A stretch of 64,000 nt of DNA, taken from positions 186,001-250,000 of the forward strand of contig QYAI01000005.1 in the NCBI GenBank assembly GCA_003988855.1, in the 5' to 3' direction. Source of the DNA: Arachnopeziza araneosa (taxonomy: Eukaryota > Ascomycota > Leotiomycetes > Helotiales > Arachnopezizaceae). Made by a program: the position numbers and the translations under genes. The notes under the pieces are model-generated. The model saw only the letters and a list, made by a program, of their open reading frames with translations, was not told where the DNA came from and did no database searches. Shown in pieces: positions 45,490-57,717 of the stretch; position 1 is the first letter of the stretch; every line of letters begins with the position of its first letter.

Positions 45490-48400
45490 ATGATGGAGGG
45501 CGCGGCGGAAGAGAGCCTAGATGGCTCATCTATTGTGAGACTTACCTCTTCCTATCAAAATGTGTGCTAACAAGTTGCTCTTCAGAAGCCCGTCTCGTCC
45601 CTACGTTCGCACTTCGAGCAAATGGCCAATTTGACATCGAGCACCGGGACTTTGAACCCTCTTCTACCTCAAATTACTGGAAATGAAATCACGAGTGCCG
45701 TAAATGACAGTCCAATCGCTGCTGCTGGTCGTCATGGGATAGCCAATACAGGGGGTACAGTTCGATCTGGGAGAAGCAGAGAACGACAGGAGGTTCCTCT
45801 AGGCTTAGAGCCTCCACAGAGAGGAGGTTATGACATATCACCCTCTCCAACAAGATCAATTCGCCTGAGACCAACCCCAATTCTTCCTCCAGAAGTAACT
45901 ATTCAACCTCCCCAGTCGCCGCCAAAATCAAGAACATTGAACTTAACCCTCTCAAGCACCCCAGCCTATCTTGCTACGTCTTCTCCTCTATCAGCAACTC
46001 CTGGGAGCTCTTCTCCAAGGCACTTCAGGATTCCCAGCAGGCCGCAAACTCCTCTCGAGCCTGGCAAATCGCCTAGGCTTTCAGCCTCGCAACCTCCATC
46101 ACCTCCTCCTCCACGAAGATCTGGTGAACTCCGAAGGGAAGCATCTTTCAAGGCCATTCCGCCACCTGTGAATCGTGCTGAGAAGCCTAAAATTGCCAGT
46201 AAACCGTTGTCTCTCACATTTCATAATGAAGCTACGAAACTAGAACCGGGTCCTACCCAACCGGTCAACGAGAAGTCATCACCCTTCAGTACACCGCCCA
46301 GTAGCGGGAGTAGTCCTGAACAAGAGATACAGCAACCCTCATTGTCTCGCCACCGACCTTGGAATGGTTCGGAGAACGTTGCGTCTAATCATGCACCGTA
46401 TGAGCCTCCCCCAATACACCATTCTATCGCAAGCAAGAGAAGAGATCAGGAAATGCACGCCGTCATACGCCATGCTCTCATTCCTCAGGCCACAGGCGAA
46501 CAGAGGCCACCTCTACCTACTAGGCCTCAACCTCAGCAAGAAACCGCGGTATCACGTTCCATGTTACCACCTCCACGCCCATCAGCAGACAAACCTCGGC
46601 CAGCAGTAATCACCACAGATAATACACAGTCTTTCTCAACACCACCCAAGCGAGTTTTCTCAACACCAACCTCACAGTTACAAACTCCTCCACGATCACA
46701 TGGAAGATCAATGACTGTTGACAGAACTTCTGAGAGAACACCGGTTGAATTCAGAACTCCAATAGCAACAATCGTGCCCAGCCTTCCTGGACGTCAGTCG
46801 CTTGATATTGCGCCACCTGTGATAAAAGAGACTCTGCAACCAAATCCCGGGGAGTATCCAGATTCTTCCCATTCGAACCGCCGACCACCATACTTTAAAC
46901 AGGGCGTGAAAGAAATACCTACTAAGTATGAGACTAGGATTTTGGATGTCTGTGGTGGATATGTCTGTACTTCAGGCCTTCTCACCAGGATATGGAGTTT
47001 GAACGATGGTGAGATGGTTGCTAGTCTTGGCCATACAGAGGGCATTAAGATTATGTCTGTAGCTTTCAAAGCTGCGCCAGAGGTTAGTAGCGAAGGTTCA
47101 CGGCTATGGCTTGGAAATAACATTGGTGAGCTGTTGGAAATCGATATCGTAACGCAAAGTATAGTAGCAAGCAACTCAAATGCGCACACACGACGTGAGA
47201 TCATTAAGATGCATAGGCATTCAACCCACATGTGGACCCTTGATGATGGAGGAACCTTACATATTTGGAGCCCTGATAGTAGTGGTTTGCTCAGCTTGGC
47301 AAATCCATCTCAAAGCTTCAGGGTACCAAAGGGCCATACATTCTCAATGGTTGTGGGTGACGAGCTTTGGCACGCAACAGGGAAAGATTTACGGGTATTT
47401 GTGCCAACTATTGATGGCTCAACGCAATTCCAAGTCCTTCAACGTCCTCTTTGTCAAGCCAATTGTGGGGATATAACTTCTGGGGCGACGATAAATTCGC
47501 AGCCTGACAAAGTTTACTTTGGACATACTGATGGAAAAGTCAGTATATACTCACGACGTGATTATAGCTGTCTTGGAGTTGTCAACATAAGTGTTTATAA
47601 GGTCACCGCACTCGCTGGCGTCGAAGGGAATCTTTGGGCGAGTTTCAGCACTGGCATGGTTTACATTTATGATGTGTCTCAGTCACCATGGGCCATTCTA
47701 AAGGATTGGCGGGCACATCAAGATCCTATCATTCGATTGGTTGCAGATCCAAGCAGTCCTTGGTTACTCGACCGCTCTCAGGTTATCACGTTAGGACAAG
47801 ACAATATGCTGCGCATTTGGGATGGACTTTTGCAAGATGACTGGATGGGTATGCGCTAGTCTCATTTTGAAAGCGGGAAGAGAACTAAATTTACTAACTT
47901 GATAACAGAAAATCAGATGCAATCTCAAGAAGCAGACTTTTGTGAATTTGAAGCCATTAAAGTATTAGTTATGACGTGGAATGCTGGCGCATCAACACCA
48001 TATCATCTTCGGCAATCTGAAAATGACGCGGCTTTTTTCCGAAATCTATTTCGAAGTAGTGATTGTCCTGATATTCTTGTTTTTGGATTTCAAGAACTTG
48101 TTGATCTTGAAGACAAGAAAACAGTAGGCAGTAAGCATTCTCCTTTCTCCGGATTTACGCATATCTGACGAGCTTTTCAGAAAGCTTTTTCAAATCGAAG
48201 AGAAAGGACCCATCAGAGCCTGAACACATGAGTCACCAATATCGAGATTGGCGAGACTTTTTGACTACCTGTCTAGACGACTACATGCCCAGAGATGAAC
48301 TCTATCATCTTTTGCATACAGCGAGCTTAGTTGGACTTTTTACTTGCATCTTTGTACGAGCTCCATTACGAGACAGAATCCGGAGCCTTTCCTCTGCAGA

Positions 48401-49273
48401 AGTAAAACGAGGGATGGGTGGAACGCTTGGAAACAAGGTCAGTTTCTCCAGCCTTTAAATTCCAAAATTAACATTGTTAGGGAGCTTTGATTGTTCGGTT
48501 CATTCTAGATGATACATCACTCTGTTTTATCAACTGTCATCTTGCTGCTGGTCAATCACAGACCAAGGATAGGAATGTGGATATTTCCACGATTCTAGAA
48601 AGTGCAGTGTTATCCGCTGAAAAGGATCCTAACGTACGGCAAGATAGTTACATTGGAGGTGGTGATGGTACCATGATTTTTGATCATGAGATTTCTATTT
48701 TGAATGGTGATCTCAACTATAGAATCGATACAATGGGTAGAGATACGGTCGTTAGTGCGGTTAAGGCAAACAACCTCAACAAACTTTTGGATCGAGACCA
48801 ACTGCTGGCGTCGAGAAGGAAGAACCCCTGGTTCAAGCTTCGTGCTTTCCATGAACTTCCGATTACTTTTGCCCCTACTTATAAGTATGATGTTGGAACG
48901 GACAACTACGACTCGAGCGAAAAGAAGAGATCACCCGCTTGGTGTGACCGAGTGTTATATCGTGGAAGGGACCGGATACAGCAGCTGGATTACAAACGAC
49001 ATGAGCTTCGAATATCGGATCATAGGCCTGTGACTGGATCGTTTCACGTGGTGATCAAAAGCGTTTCACCTAAAAAACGGGCCCTAAAGTGGGAAGATTG
49101 TAAACAGAAGCAGCGGGAGAGAAGTCAGAGGCTTACCAATGAAGCCAAGTAAGCTACTCCAGCCCAGAAGAATTGACTTTGCTGATGGAAACAGGTACCA
49201 TTATCTAACAAATGTTCTTGGTTTAGATTCCAAGACAAGTAAAAGGTTGATCCACGAGCAAACAGCTGGATGA
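45490..49273 (+). CDS. Inositol polyphosphate 5-phosphatase with WD40-like N-terminal half, 1177 aa
   Basis: Six exons: 45490-45534, 45586-47848, 47909-48130, 48181-48437, 48481-49148 and 49195-49273. The enzyme class removes the 5-phosphate from phosphoinositides or inositol phosphates and controls membrane identity and trafficking. The first ~410 residues are Pro/Ser-rich and disordered with SH3-type PxxP stretches. Residues ~430-760 form WD40-like repeats (YVCTSGLLTRIWSLNDGEMV; TALAGVEGNLWASFSTGMVY; VITLGQDNMLRIWDGLLQDD). The catalytic IPPc domain follows (about 790-1130): VMTWNAG, GFQELVDLEDKK, FINCHLAAGQ, LNGDLNYRID, PAWCDRVLY and SDHRPV, covering all metal and phosphate motifs. The last 26-codon exon (YHYLTNVLGLDSK) extends the C-terminus. 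Two adjacent ATGs start the gene. Plant and metazoan enzymes with similar WD40 fusions exist; no SAC domain is seen. Confidence 0.92.
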
Positions 49274-50001
49274 AAAAGTGGTCATTCCACATATTGCAAA
49301 AACTCAAAAGGAGGTAGGAAAATGTAATGGGATGCCATACCAACTTCCATTCTGGCCATGGACACGTGAGGCAACGTTCCTGTCATCAACGTCACCTTTC
49401 TCGTTCTGGAAAGTTGTATTAAGAAGGGCTCAACATCGTGTCACTCGACAGATACTTTGGTCAGAGGTTGGCCCATTCAGTAAGGTACAGCTGGAATATG
49501 CACTAGTACCTCGCATTGCGGAGTATTCGCGCAAGATAACCTGGTGACGACAGCTAGATAATCCAAATAAGTACAGCAAGATAAACCTCCATAGATCCTA
49601 TTTCTTTCGGCTTTTCATGCCACATTCGATTGATGCGTGTCTTCCAAATCAACCACCACGAAATCACCTTGGGGTGTAATAATTCCTGGTAGACTTTCGT
49701 GTTTGAAATCTTTAGACACAATTTTACAGCACATAGATATAAGATTTCAAGTGCAGTAATTCATTGTCCGTGTTAGACTTTTGAAGAATTTCTCTCTGGA
49801 TTTGTTTTGAATATCGGATTTAAATGCGACAATAGAGATTGCTCATGATAGTGAGCCACGACTTAGTGAAACACATGGTGAAAGTTGCACAACAATTCTC
49901 GAACTTGACAATTGTAGCGACCTATATTTCATAGCCGTTCAACGAGCCAAGAAGTATTCATCTACTTGCAAAGCTATCTAAACAAGTACTAGATGACAAG
50001 C
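49274..50001. other. Convergent intergenic region
   Basis: 728 bp between gene ends. Frames at 49278-49547 lack motifs. Nothing annotated. Confidence 0.4.
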
Positions 50002-51043
50002 TTAAGACGTTCCCTTCATTCTCTTCGTCAGGTTATCAAAGGAATCTCTTCTCATGTTGACGATTTGATGGAATTCTGGCGAAGGAACGACTCCAATCAG
50101 TATCTGGTCACTTCCAGTCGTCAGAGCCTCGAATGTCTTTTCGGCAAACTCTTTAGCTGGCATTCCAAATGTCCTTCCTTTTGGGCCCATGTAGTCACTA
50201 TATATCTGTGTTAACAGGCGTCTTCTCAAAACTAGAATTAGATACCACTGTGTGGGAATCTCTAATATCAAGTACGAGAAATGTATTCCTAGGTCTTATC
50301 GAGCTAAGGAGAGCGAGGATCTGAGAGACAATTGGATCTATGAGAGTAAGGAGAGAACAGCACCTACTGTAGTTCGGTCTTGACCACTGGAGGTGAGATA
50401 TCTATCACTTTGACCTGAGAGTCTTTAAGCTGCTCTCGTAAGCAGAGGGCAAAAGCATTGAGAGCAGCCTTAGAAGCTGAGTAGGCTGGCAGGGTGTATG
50501 CGGGAACAATGGCAAGGTGAGATCCAGTACTGCCTGTATCAGAAGAATGTTTACAGAGGATCGGGTCTTCTTACAACACGATGCTAGTTTTGGCATCTTT
50601 CTTCTGCAGGAACGGAAGGAAAGCATGTACAAGCCCGACGAAGCTCGTGAAGTTGATGCCCATCTCAGCATTAAACTTGGAGAGGTCAATGGTTTCAGGC
50701 TTTGAAAAATCATAGACTGCCTGGATTCCGGCGTTGAGAAAGAGACAGTCGATATCGGGGGAAGCACTGGTGACTCTATGCGGCGTCAATGAGCTTGAAG
50801 CCTCTATGCGACGGAGTTTTCTTACTCAGCTGCAAATTTAGGTATCTCTGCGAGGTTGCTGATATCGAAAGCTATGCTTTGAGCTTTCTTCTCACCATGG
50901 GTCGTCACAAACTCGTCTAGTCGGTCTTGTCTTCGCCCAACGGCGGTGACTTTGAGACCAGCTTGGACAAGCCGATCGGCCATGGCTCTCCCGATACCTG
51001 CGGTAGCCCCGATCAGGAGGACATGTCTGTATGGGAACGACAT
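50002..51043 (-). CDS. Short-chain dehydrogenase/reductase, 258 aa
   Basis: Four exons on the minus strand, 51043-50826, 50775-50575, 50529-50368 and 50197-50002, give 258 aa, the normal length of classical SDRs. The NAD(P)-binding motif is GATAGIGRAMA near residues 12-22, with VGRRQDRL after strand beta2 (the Arg pair favours NADPH). NAG (LFLNAGIQ) and the catalytic YSASK are present. The Ser of the triad region is supplied at SIVFTGSHLA, which forms only after splicing to the inner acceptor GGCAG; an outer acceptor four bases upstream shifts the frame. The C-terminal motif ELHDYMGPKGRTFGMPAKEF resembles fungal DltE-type SDRs. An (AG)10 run lies in the 5' leader at 51129-51149. It is divergent from a Zn2Cys6 regulator. 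Confidence 0.87.
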
Positions 51044-51411
51044 GCCGATAGGCTAGAGAAGTTTGAAGTGAGATGATCTGTTCAGAGTTTTCAGAGATGA
51101 GTCTAAGGAAAGCAATGGTTGAGGATGTAGAGAGAGAGAGAGAGAGAGAATACAAAACGAGCAAGGAGAGAGGAGCAGCCCTTTTATGGGATGCCGGAGA
51201 CTTCTTCACTTCCTAAGTCCGAGTCAAATGAACAAGTTATTACACAAACCGACTTCGAACTGGGCCGTAGATCAACTTGAAGTTCAAGGCGTTAGCGTCG
51301 AAATGCTACCCTTGAAAAGGTTTAGTGCCAAAGATGGCTTGATTAGGTAAACATGTCTTCTGTCTTGACCGGCATTGACTGCCAGCGTCATTAGATCCCC
51401 AATTCGGAAGA
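51044..51411. promoter_or_regulatory. Divergent promoter between SDR and Zn2Cys6 regulator genes
   Basis: 368 bp. It contains an (AG)n microsatellite at 51129-51149. Enzyme/regulator divergence over a short promoter is a common fungal arrangement for pathway-specific control; here it is inference. Confidence 0.5.
51129..51149. repeat. (AG)10 dinucleotide microsatellite
   Basis: Uninterrupted AG repeat of 21 nt in the presumed 5' leader of the dehydrogenase gene. Confidence 0.9.
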
Positions 51412-52880
51412 ATGGTGTTTAGCGGAAGACCTTCAAAAGCATGTCAAAGATGTAGACTCCGTAGGTTAAAGGTCTGTCTCCTCATCCACTTACCTACCTA
51501 TTCAGCTACTCATCCTTCCAAAACCTATAGTGTGATCTTTCCGATCCATGTGGGCAATGCATCAGAGCATCCAGTACGTGCTCGGGTTATGGCTATATAA
51601 ATCAACTCCGTATTAGAGATCAAACTCGTGCTGTTCAGTTGAAAGCAATTCTCAAGACGAAGGCTATTTCTCCTCCGCGAACTCAGTATCTACCTCTGTC
51701 CCTAGACTCTCGAGCACGAGATGCTTTCTTTGAGCACTATGTCACCGGTCCTGCCAAAACCTGGGACTTCTTGCAACCGTTTTATGCTTCTGCCAATTCC
51801 CCCGACTACCTCAATCGAAGCATTGAGGCCGTCAGTCTTGCTTACCTCTCAAATCAAGTCTCCTCTGATGCAGCACTCACAGCCTCACGAGAGCGCTACG
51901 TTTCCGCTCTGCGCCTCACCAGCGAAGCAATTGGATATCCCGACGCCACAGCAAGAGACTCCATTCTCCTCACCTCCCTTCTACTCGATCTCTTCGAGAA
52001 GATCACCAACACTAACAATCAACTGCTCTCCTCCTGGTCTAGCCACATCAATGGAGCACTGGCCCTCGTTCGACTCCGCGGTCTGAAGGACTTCCAAGAT
52101 CCCGCTGCATTACGGATACTCGTCCGGCTCAGTACAAACTTCCTCATAAGTTGCGTGGCGACTAGCTCTCCTGCCCCAGTAGAACTATCAGTGATACGAG
52201 ATCATGCGAAGAAGTATCTCGGTCTTGAAAATGACCCGAAGTGGCGAATGTCTGATTTGATGATCGTGTACACCAACCTCCGGAGTAAGATCTTCAGTGG
52301 TCTATTATCAAGAGAGACCGCTTTGAGCGAGTGCCTCGAGCTTGATGTACAGTTCCAAGAACTAGCGGCTGGGTTTCCAGAGTCATGGCGGTATAAAACC
52401 GTCATCATTGAACAGGAATCCGATAGAGTATATGGCGGACACTTCGACATCTACACCGAGCGACACGTCACCCAAGTATGGAATGTCATCCGCCTTGTTC
52501 GGATCCTCCTCAACGAGGTGATACTCTCTCTCTGCACTCCAGAATCAGCTCCAGCCATTACAGCCAAAGAAACAATCAAAAAATGCGCCCATAATATCTG
52601 TGCTTCCATCCCTCAGTACCTCGATCCATCACTATCTGACGCGGCTTCCAAAATCCTAGACTGTTATACCCTCATCTTCCCCCTCTATGTTGCGGCACAA
52701 TCACGTTGCGTTCCAGAGGGCGTCAAAGCATGGATTATGAAGCAATTGAGTGTCATGAGTAACGAGACTGGAATCAAGAATGTAGGAATGGTTTTTAAGG
52801 TGCTGATGGAGGGGAGGGAGAGGGAGGTTAACCCTTGGACTATTTATGCGATACTTGGGAGTTATGCTTTTGCTGTTTAG
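51412..52880 (+). CDS. Zn2Cys6 binuclear-cluster transcription factor, 469 aa
   Basis: Two exons (51412-51471, 51531-52880) split by a 59 nt intron inside the zinc cluster. The spliced cluster is CX2CX6CX5CX2CX6C (CQRCRLRRLKCDLSDPCGQC then IRASSTC), the canonical six-Cys Gal4-type pattern, starting at residue 11. No clear coiled-coil linker follows. The remaining ~410 residues match the compact fungal-specific domain often seen in short regulators (LDSRARDAFFEHYVTGPAKT; SYAFAV end). The nuclear regulator probably binds CGG-type half sites. It shares a 368 bp promoter with the SDR gene and may control it. If the first exon were missed, the DNA-binding domain would be lost. Confidence 0.9.
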
Positions 52881-53284
52881 GTTGGGCATTAATCAGATAG
52901 CAGGTATTATATATTGGGTGGAGGCGTGAAGGGAAATTAGCACTTGCTTCATGTTCATGCTAACTCTGTCTTGCACTTGCCGCAATCATCTTAATTGTGG
53001 AAAGATGTTACCGCGAATTATATATTTTTTTTTAAAAAAAAGTTAGTGTTATGAAGACTATATTCATGTTGCACGGCGAGTTAATGAAAGCATTACGATA
53101 ACATCATGTCATAACCCAGATTGAATTATAACTACAAGCACAAAAGATATAGTACACGACCACCATAGCGATATCCTTTCCCTTCCTCCCTCAGAACTAA
53201 ACAAAAGAAGGAAATTATTACTCAGGAACTTGTACGAAAAATGACAAAGAAAATGAGCAGAGCAAAAAGCAACTGCTTTGAACC
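52881..53284. other. Convergent intergenic region
   Basis: 404 bp between the ends of the regulator and sedolisin genes. A homopolymer stretch of T then A occurs at about 53026-53042. Confidence 0.45.
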
Positions 53285-55779
53285 TTACCTCCTATTCTTA
53301 AACATCCCCTCGTCCATCGCGGCGGCTTGAAGTTTTGGGAAAAACTGCAGGTTATACCATAGATTAGCGTCGATGCTTAGGGTTTAGATTGGTAAACAAG
53401 ATAGTAGAGCAAAACACTTACAGGCGTTCCCCATCCTGTAACCGCATCCCACCCCTCTGTAGCCGGGAAACCAGTCACATTGCAGCCGATTGCAGAGCCG
53501 CTTACAATGTCAGTAAAGGCTTTGAAGCCTTCTTTGTAGAGCCAGGGGTTCAGAAACCCCAGAACTGGTTTGCCGGCTGCAAGAAGGGCGTCATTGATCA
53601 GGGTTAGGACAGAGGCGGCAGTAGGAGCGGAGGCGCTGTAAGAGAAGAGAGGGTCAATTAGAGTTCTGGCAGTACAGAGGTTTGGACAATAAGATGAATT
53701 TCATGGTCACAAGGAACCTCGCAAAATCGAATAGGATTCATTGCCACAAGGGACGCAGGATATTGTCGCATTCGAGTGAGTTGAAGTAGGAATTTAATCT
53801 GATCACTCACCTCGTCCCATCCAATGAAGCTATCGAGCCATTCCAAATAGTTAAGAAATGGAATCCTTGAGCTGCAATGTCCTAGAAACTCATTAGCACT
53901 TGCGACTAGCGAATCAGTGCTATCTTACTGGATATCCACGGCCTGATGCATTGTACAGTCCAGCAAACTGCGTTCCTAGGCCCTTTATGTAAGCCGGAAC
54001 CACGTCATCCTGGGTCCCAAGAGTCAGTATACTACTTCATTTGCGCACATTAAGACGTAGAACTGAGATTTCCCAGAGATAAGACATCCATGTTCTAGGA
54101 GTAATTCAAGAACCGGCGTCCACAGATGGCTATTTATTCTAGATTTCGACTGACCTGATAAGACGGGCGCGCGAAATAGTTGCTAAAGCCGCCACCACTA
54201 GCAAAATCATTTGCTGGATCAAAAGCAGTAACTTCTGGGTTGACGTTTTTGGTTGCCCCTACGGTTGTTACGTAGGGCTGAAAATGAAATATTAGCTTGA
54301 TTTCTTCGAAAATAACTTACTAAAGAAAGGCTAATTCGTAATATCAATTAGTGGATGTTACAGGTGGCTTACGCAAGAAGCTGGGAAAGCAGGCAGGAAT
54401 GAGGTGGTGTTCTTTCCGTCATTCGTGAAGCAGTTCCCGTCTGAACCCACTCCGCTATCGCCGCTGGAGAAGATCAATGTAATTCCTCGAGCCCCCAATT
54501 GTGCAAAACTGTTGCAGACCGATGTTGCAAAGGCCAGAGGAACAGACTGTTCATCGTCACCGTATGAAGTACTTATGACTTGAGGGATAGTGTCCTGCGC
54601 AAGAATGAATTGTACCCAGTCCAGATACGGTTCATTCGAATCCGTGACCGTCAAGGCATCGGGGATGAATGGAGGGCTACCACCTGTATTGAAAGTTGTG
54701 AGGGGAGTGGGAAACGTAATACCAATTATTGTTTCCGCATCAAGATTACCCTCGAGATCTTTGCCAGCATTTAATTGTGTGATATTGTCTGGCGTTTGTT
54801 GATTGTCACCATTAGCGATAATGACGGTTGTGAAATTGAACGCGGCACCTGCAGCTTCCGGCCTAAACTTTTGAAGGAATATATTCACGTCTGATCGATT
54901 GTTTGCCTCACTCAAGAAGTTATTGAGAGCAACTTTGTTCTTGCCAGCGGACTGAATGGTATATTCCGATGTGCCTAGAAAGCTATCAGTTGAGTTGGCG
55001 CTATCGAAACCGAGCAATATCTACCATATAAGGTCCTCAAACACTCGGTAGTGACAGCAGTAGCATTACAGACTACGGCAACGGAAGGCTTGCTCTGAGT
55101 GTTCAATGCTGGGACCACAATCTCAGCATTATTAACAGGTACAGATTTGAGGGTTGCTCGTTTGGGCGTAGGTCGAAAGAAGGAGCTGGTAGGTTGAATA
55201 GTATCAATGTGCTCATGCAGATGTTTTGGAAGTGACCACTCTGGTGCCCGAATGAGATGAGAACCATCATCATGCCTATAAATAGAGTATCTCGTGTTGA
55301 GTAGTCGTTCTATGGTAACAACTGGCAATGTGACTTTGATCCAGTCTTTGGCCTTGCTATATTGGAATTGAGATTCATTGATTCCATTGTCGTCCAACCA
55401 TTGAAGAACTTGACTTGAAGTCTCATCGCTAGGTTTGACGAGATTGGCTACCTCATCAGCCGCCAGATGTTGACCATACCTCTCATGAGCTGGATCGGAC
55501 ACTGTGAAAAGAGTCAGATGAGGTCGGGGAAAAGGGTATTCTTGCTGGATACTTGCCTTCATATAAGTGGCGCTCAAGTTCGCTGAATTGGCCTTGCTTG
55601 AGCCCAATTTGTAGTTGAATCATGTGTTGAGCAGGTGCCGGACCTCGCCGAACCCATCTTCGAGGCACATTATGCCTCTCTTTTATGTCATAGGTTTGTA
55701 CTTGTGATTGAGACGCCCGAACAGTGTTTAAACATACAAAAAGGCTGATTACAAGACTGGTAAGGCACTTCGACAGCAT
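53285..55779 (-). CDS. Sedolisin (S53) serine-carboxyl tripeptidyl peptidase, 616 aa
   Basis: Eight exons on the minus strand: 55779-55557, 55501-55025, 54974-54373, 54277-54155, 54009-53929, 53881-53811, 53635-53422 and 53344-53285. S53 enzymes are secreted acid peptidases that release tripeptides. The protein has a signal peptide (residues 1-22), a pro-domain of about 180 residues (VSDPAHERYGQHLAADEV) and the peptidase unit. Catalytic residues: Glu 308 and Asp 312 in EGNLD, oxyanion Asp 406 in SSGDSGVG, and Ser 526 in DGTSASAP. The Ca-binding end has FTDIVSG and GWDAVTGWGTP. Intron 1 uses a GC donor (G|GCAAGT), the only choice that yields LYEVSDPAH. Several NxS/T sites occur. Length and layout match fungal TPP1-like sedolisins. 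Confidence 0.94.
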
Positions 55780-57079
55780 CCTGGCTGTCGGTTTTCGTCC
55801 TATCGAAGCAAAAGCGGAACGTGGTGAGGAAATCCTGTCCTACATCTAAAAACTAGGAAAAACGGACAAAAATCAAGGGATAGGGAAGGGTTAATACAGC
55901 AAAGATCCATCGGAGTCCAAAACACTACTTTCCTTGTCATATATTCTTAATCATGGCTTTAAGAAGGGGTGTTGTCTGATGAGGGTTTCAGCATCTTCCC
56001 ACACAGTGGTACTGCGGCCGAAGCGGAAGTATAATACCATCCGGTCAACGGATGCGATGGAGGACATGAACGTACTGAGATTGCTATATCCGACTGAACC
56101 TGTCGTCTTTTGGAGAATTGCAGTAACGTGATAAAAAACAAGAGGGATCTGGAGGTGCTGAAGGGTGAGGTATTAACGCTACGCAAGCACATCCCCGATT
56201 GGGCGCGAAGGATCTCCACGCACAGGAGCAAAACAAGACAAACAGGAAGGTGCCTAGATAAGTCTAGTGAGAGGAATGACAAAGCAGTTTCTCGTTGCTG
56301 AAAGAGAAAAGGAAGTTGGAGATGAAATGGGACGCGACTCGGGCCAGACGAGAATCCGTGGCGGCGATCCTCGACGAGGCGCATGGGCCAGCAGGCGATC
56401 AACACACGTCGTGAAGGGAAGATGCAGTGCAGATGTTGAACCTCAACCCAACAACAATGTTTGACAGCTTCAGAATACCTGTTCTCGAGGTCGATCGATT
56501 CTCCCTCACCCGCGCTGGCGAGCTGAAGCTAGGGGTGCTGCCATGCCATTCTTCCCGTGAGACAGAGGGCAATTCCCATGGGTTCTGCCGTGGATCGAGT
56601 GTCGCAGACGCCAGTCCGTGGTGCACTTTATTGGAACTCTTAACTTATACGAAATCGCTCTTGACTTGGCTTTGGGAAACAGACTCCATCCTCCTTCTCC
56701 CGAGAAGACGAAAGCGGAAATGGAAGCTAGAAGGATTAAGTTTGCCCAGACCCGCTCGACTGCAGAATCTACGATGGGAAGATCTGAAAGGATTCCTCAT
56801 CGACGAGGTCCCAAAGCACTGTAAATACAAACAGCATCATCTTGCCGCGAAGCGAGAAGCCACCAGGGGGGTTGCGTTATTTGATGTTTCGAACTCTTTC
56901 ACCTATCCCACTTTTTGGTGAATGCCGTGAATAGCCTCGATTTCGTCACATATTGCTTGGCCGCTGGGTTAGGGGTAACAGCAGGGTCAGGATTGCAAGA
57001 TAACATGGGCGATAATGGTATGGCATGTTATGATATGAAGTGTGGCACAGATGATCTGGCTGCGCAGGACACAAGTGAC

Positions 57080-57132
57080 AGTGGTAGTGGTGGTGGTGGT
57101 GGTGGTGGTGGTGATGATGATGACGATGATGC
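57080..57132. repeat. (GGT)n/(GAT)n triplet microsatellite
   Basis: About nine GGT units run into GAT/GAC units. On one strand the frame would encode Gly then Asp, on the other His; these are not proteins. Confidence 0.85.
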
Positions 57133-57687
57133 AGATGACACGAAAGATGACACGGCTCTAGCGTTTTCTTTATCAGTGATGGGGCTATTCTTGAAAGGAG
57201 AGTACCGCTCCATGCGATGCAATTAGCTAGAGCGACAACAAGACGAGCTGGAGAAGAATGGGGGCGGCCACTGTCTGCGGTTGAGAGGAAGTGAAGAGCA
57301 AGCGAGCCGGGCCCCTCTCTCTTCTTCGCATCTCTTTGTGAGTTGTGACATGGACATTGATCACGCACAACACCAATGCAATCCCGTCGGCGTCGATTGT
57401 GTTTCCGCTTCGCACCACCAAAAGAAGGTGAATATCGACCTCCTCGTCGGCAGCAGCATGAGATCAGCACCCCAGACTCAATATCCAAGCTCCCTGCTGC
57501 CCCTGCCGTCACCCCGCCATCGCGGCGTCCAGTGGTAACTCAACGGCCGTCTCTCCAACACGAACCCCCACAACCTCTCAAGAGCATCTCATGCATAACA
57601 CGCAGGAAACGGCTAGACAACTGACCCTTTGAGCGGACCCCGATTGTTGTGCTGCATCCCCCAAACGGGAGAATAAGAACTTCATCG

Positions 57688-57717
57688 CCCCCCCCCCCCC
57701 AAATCATCATCATCATC
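57688..57717. repeat. Poly-C (13) followed by (ATC)n
   Basis: Thirteen consecutive C from 57688 to 57700, then AAATCATCATCATCATC. Length may be affected by sequencing error. Confidence 0.8.

Noticed and set aside
56946..57512. 188-codon minus-strand frame containing a poly-His run
   Set aside because: Created by the (GGT)n microsatellite read on the other strand; no surrounding domain.
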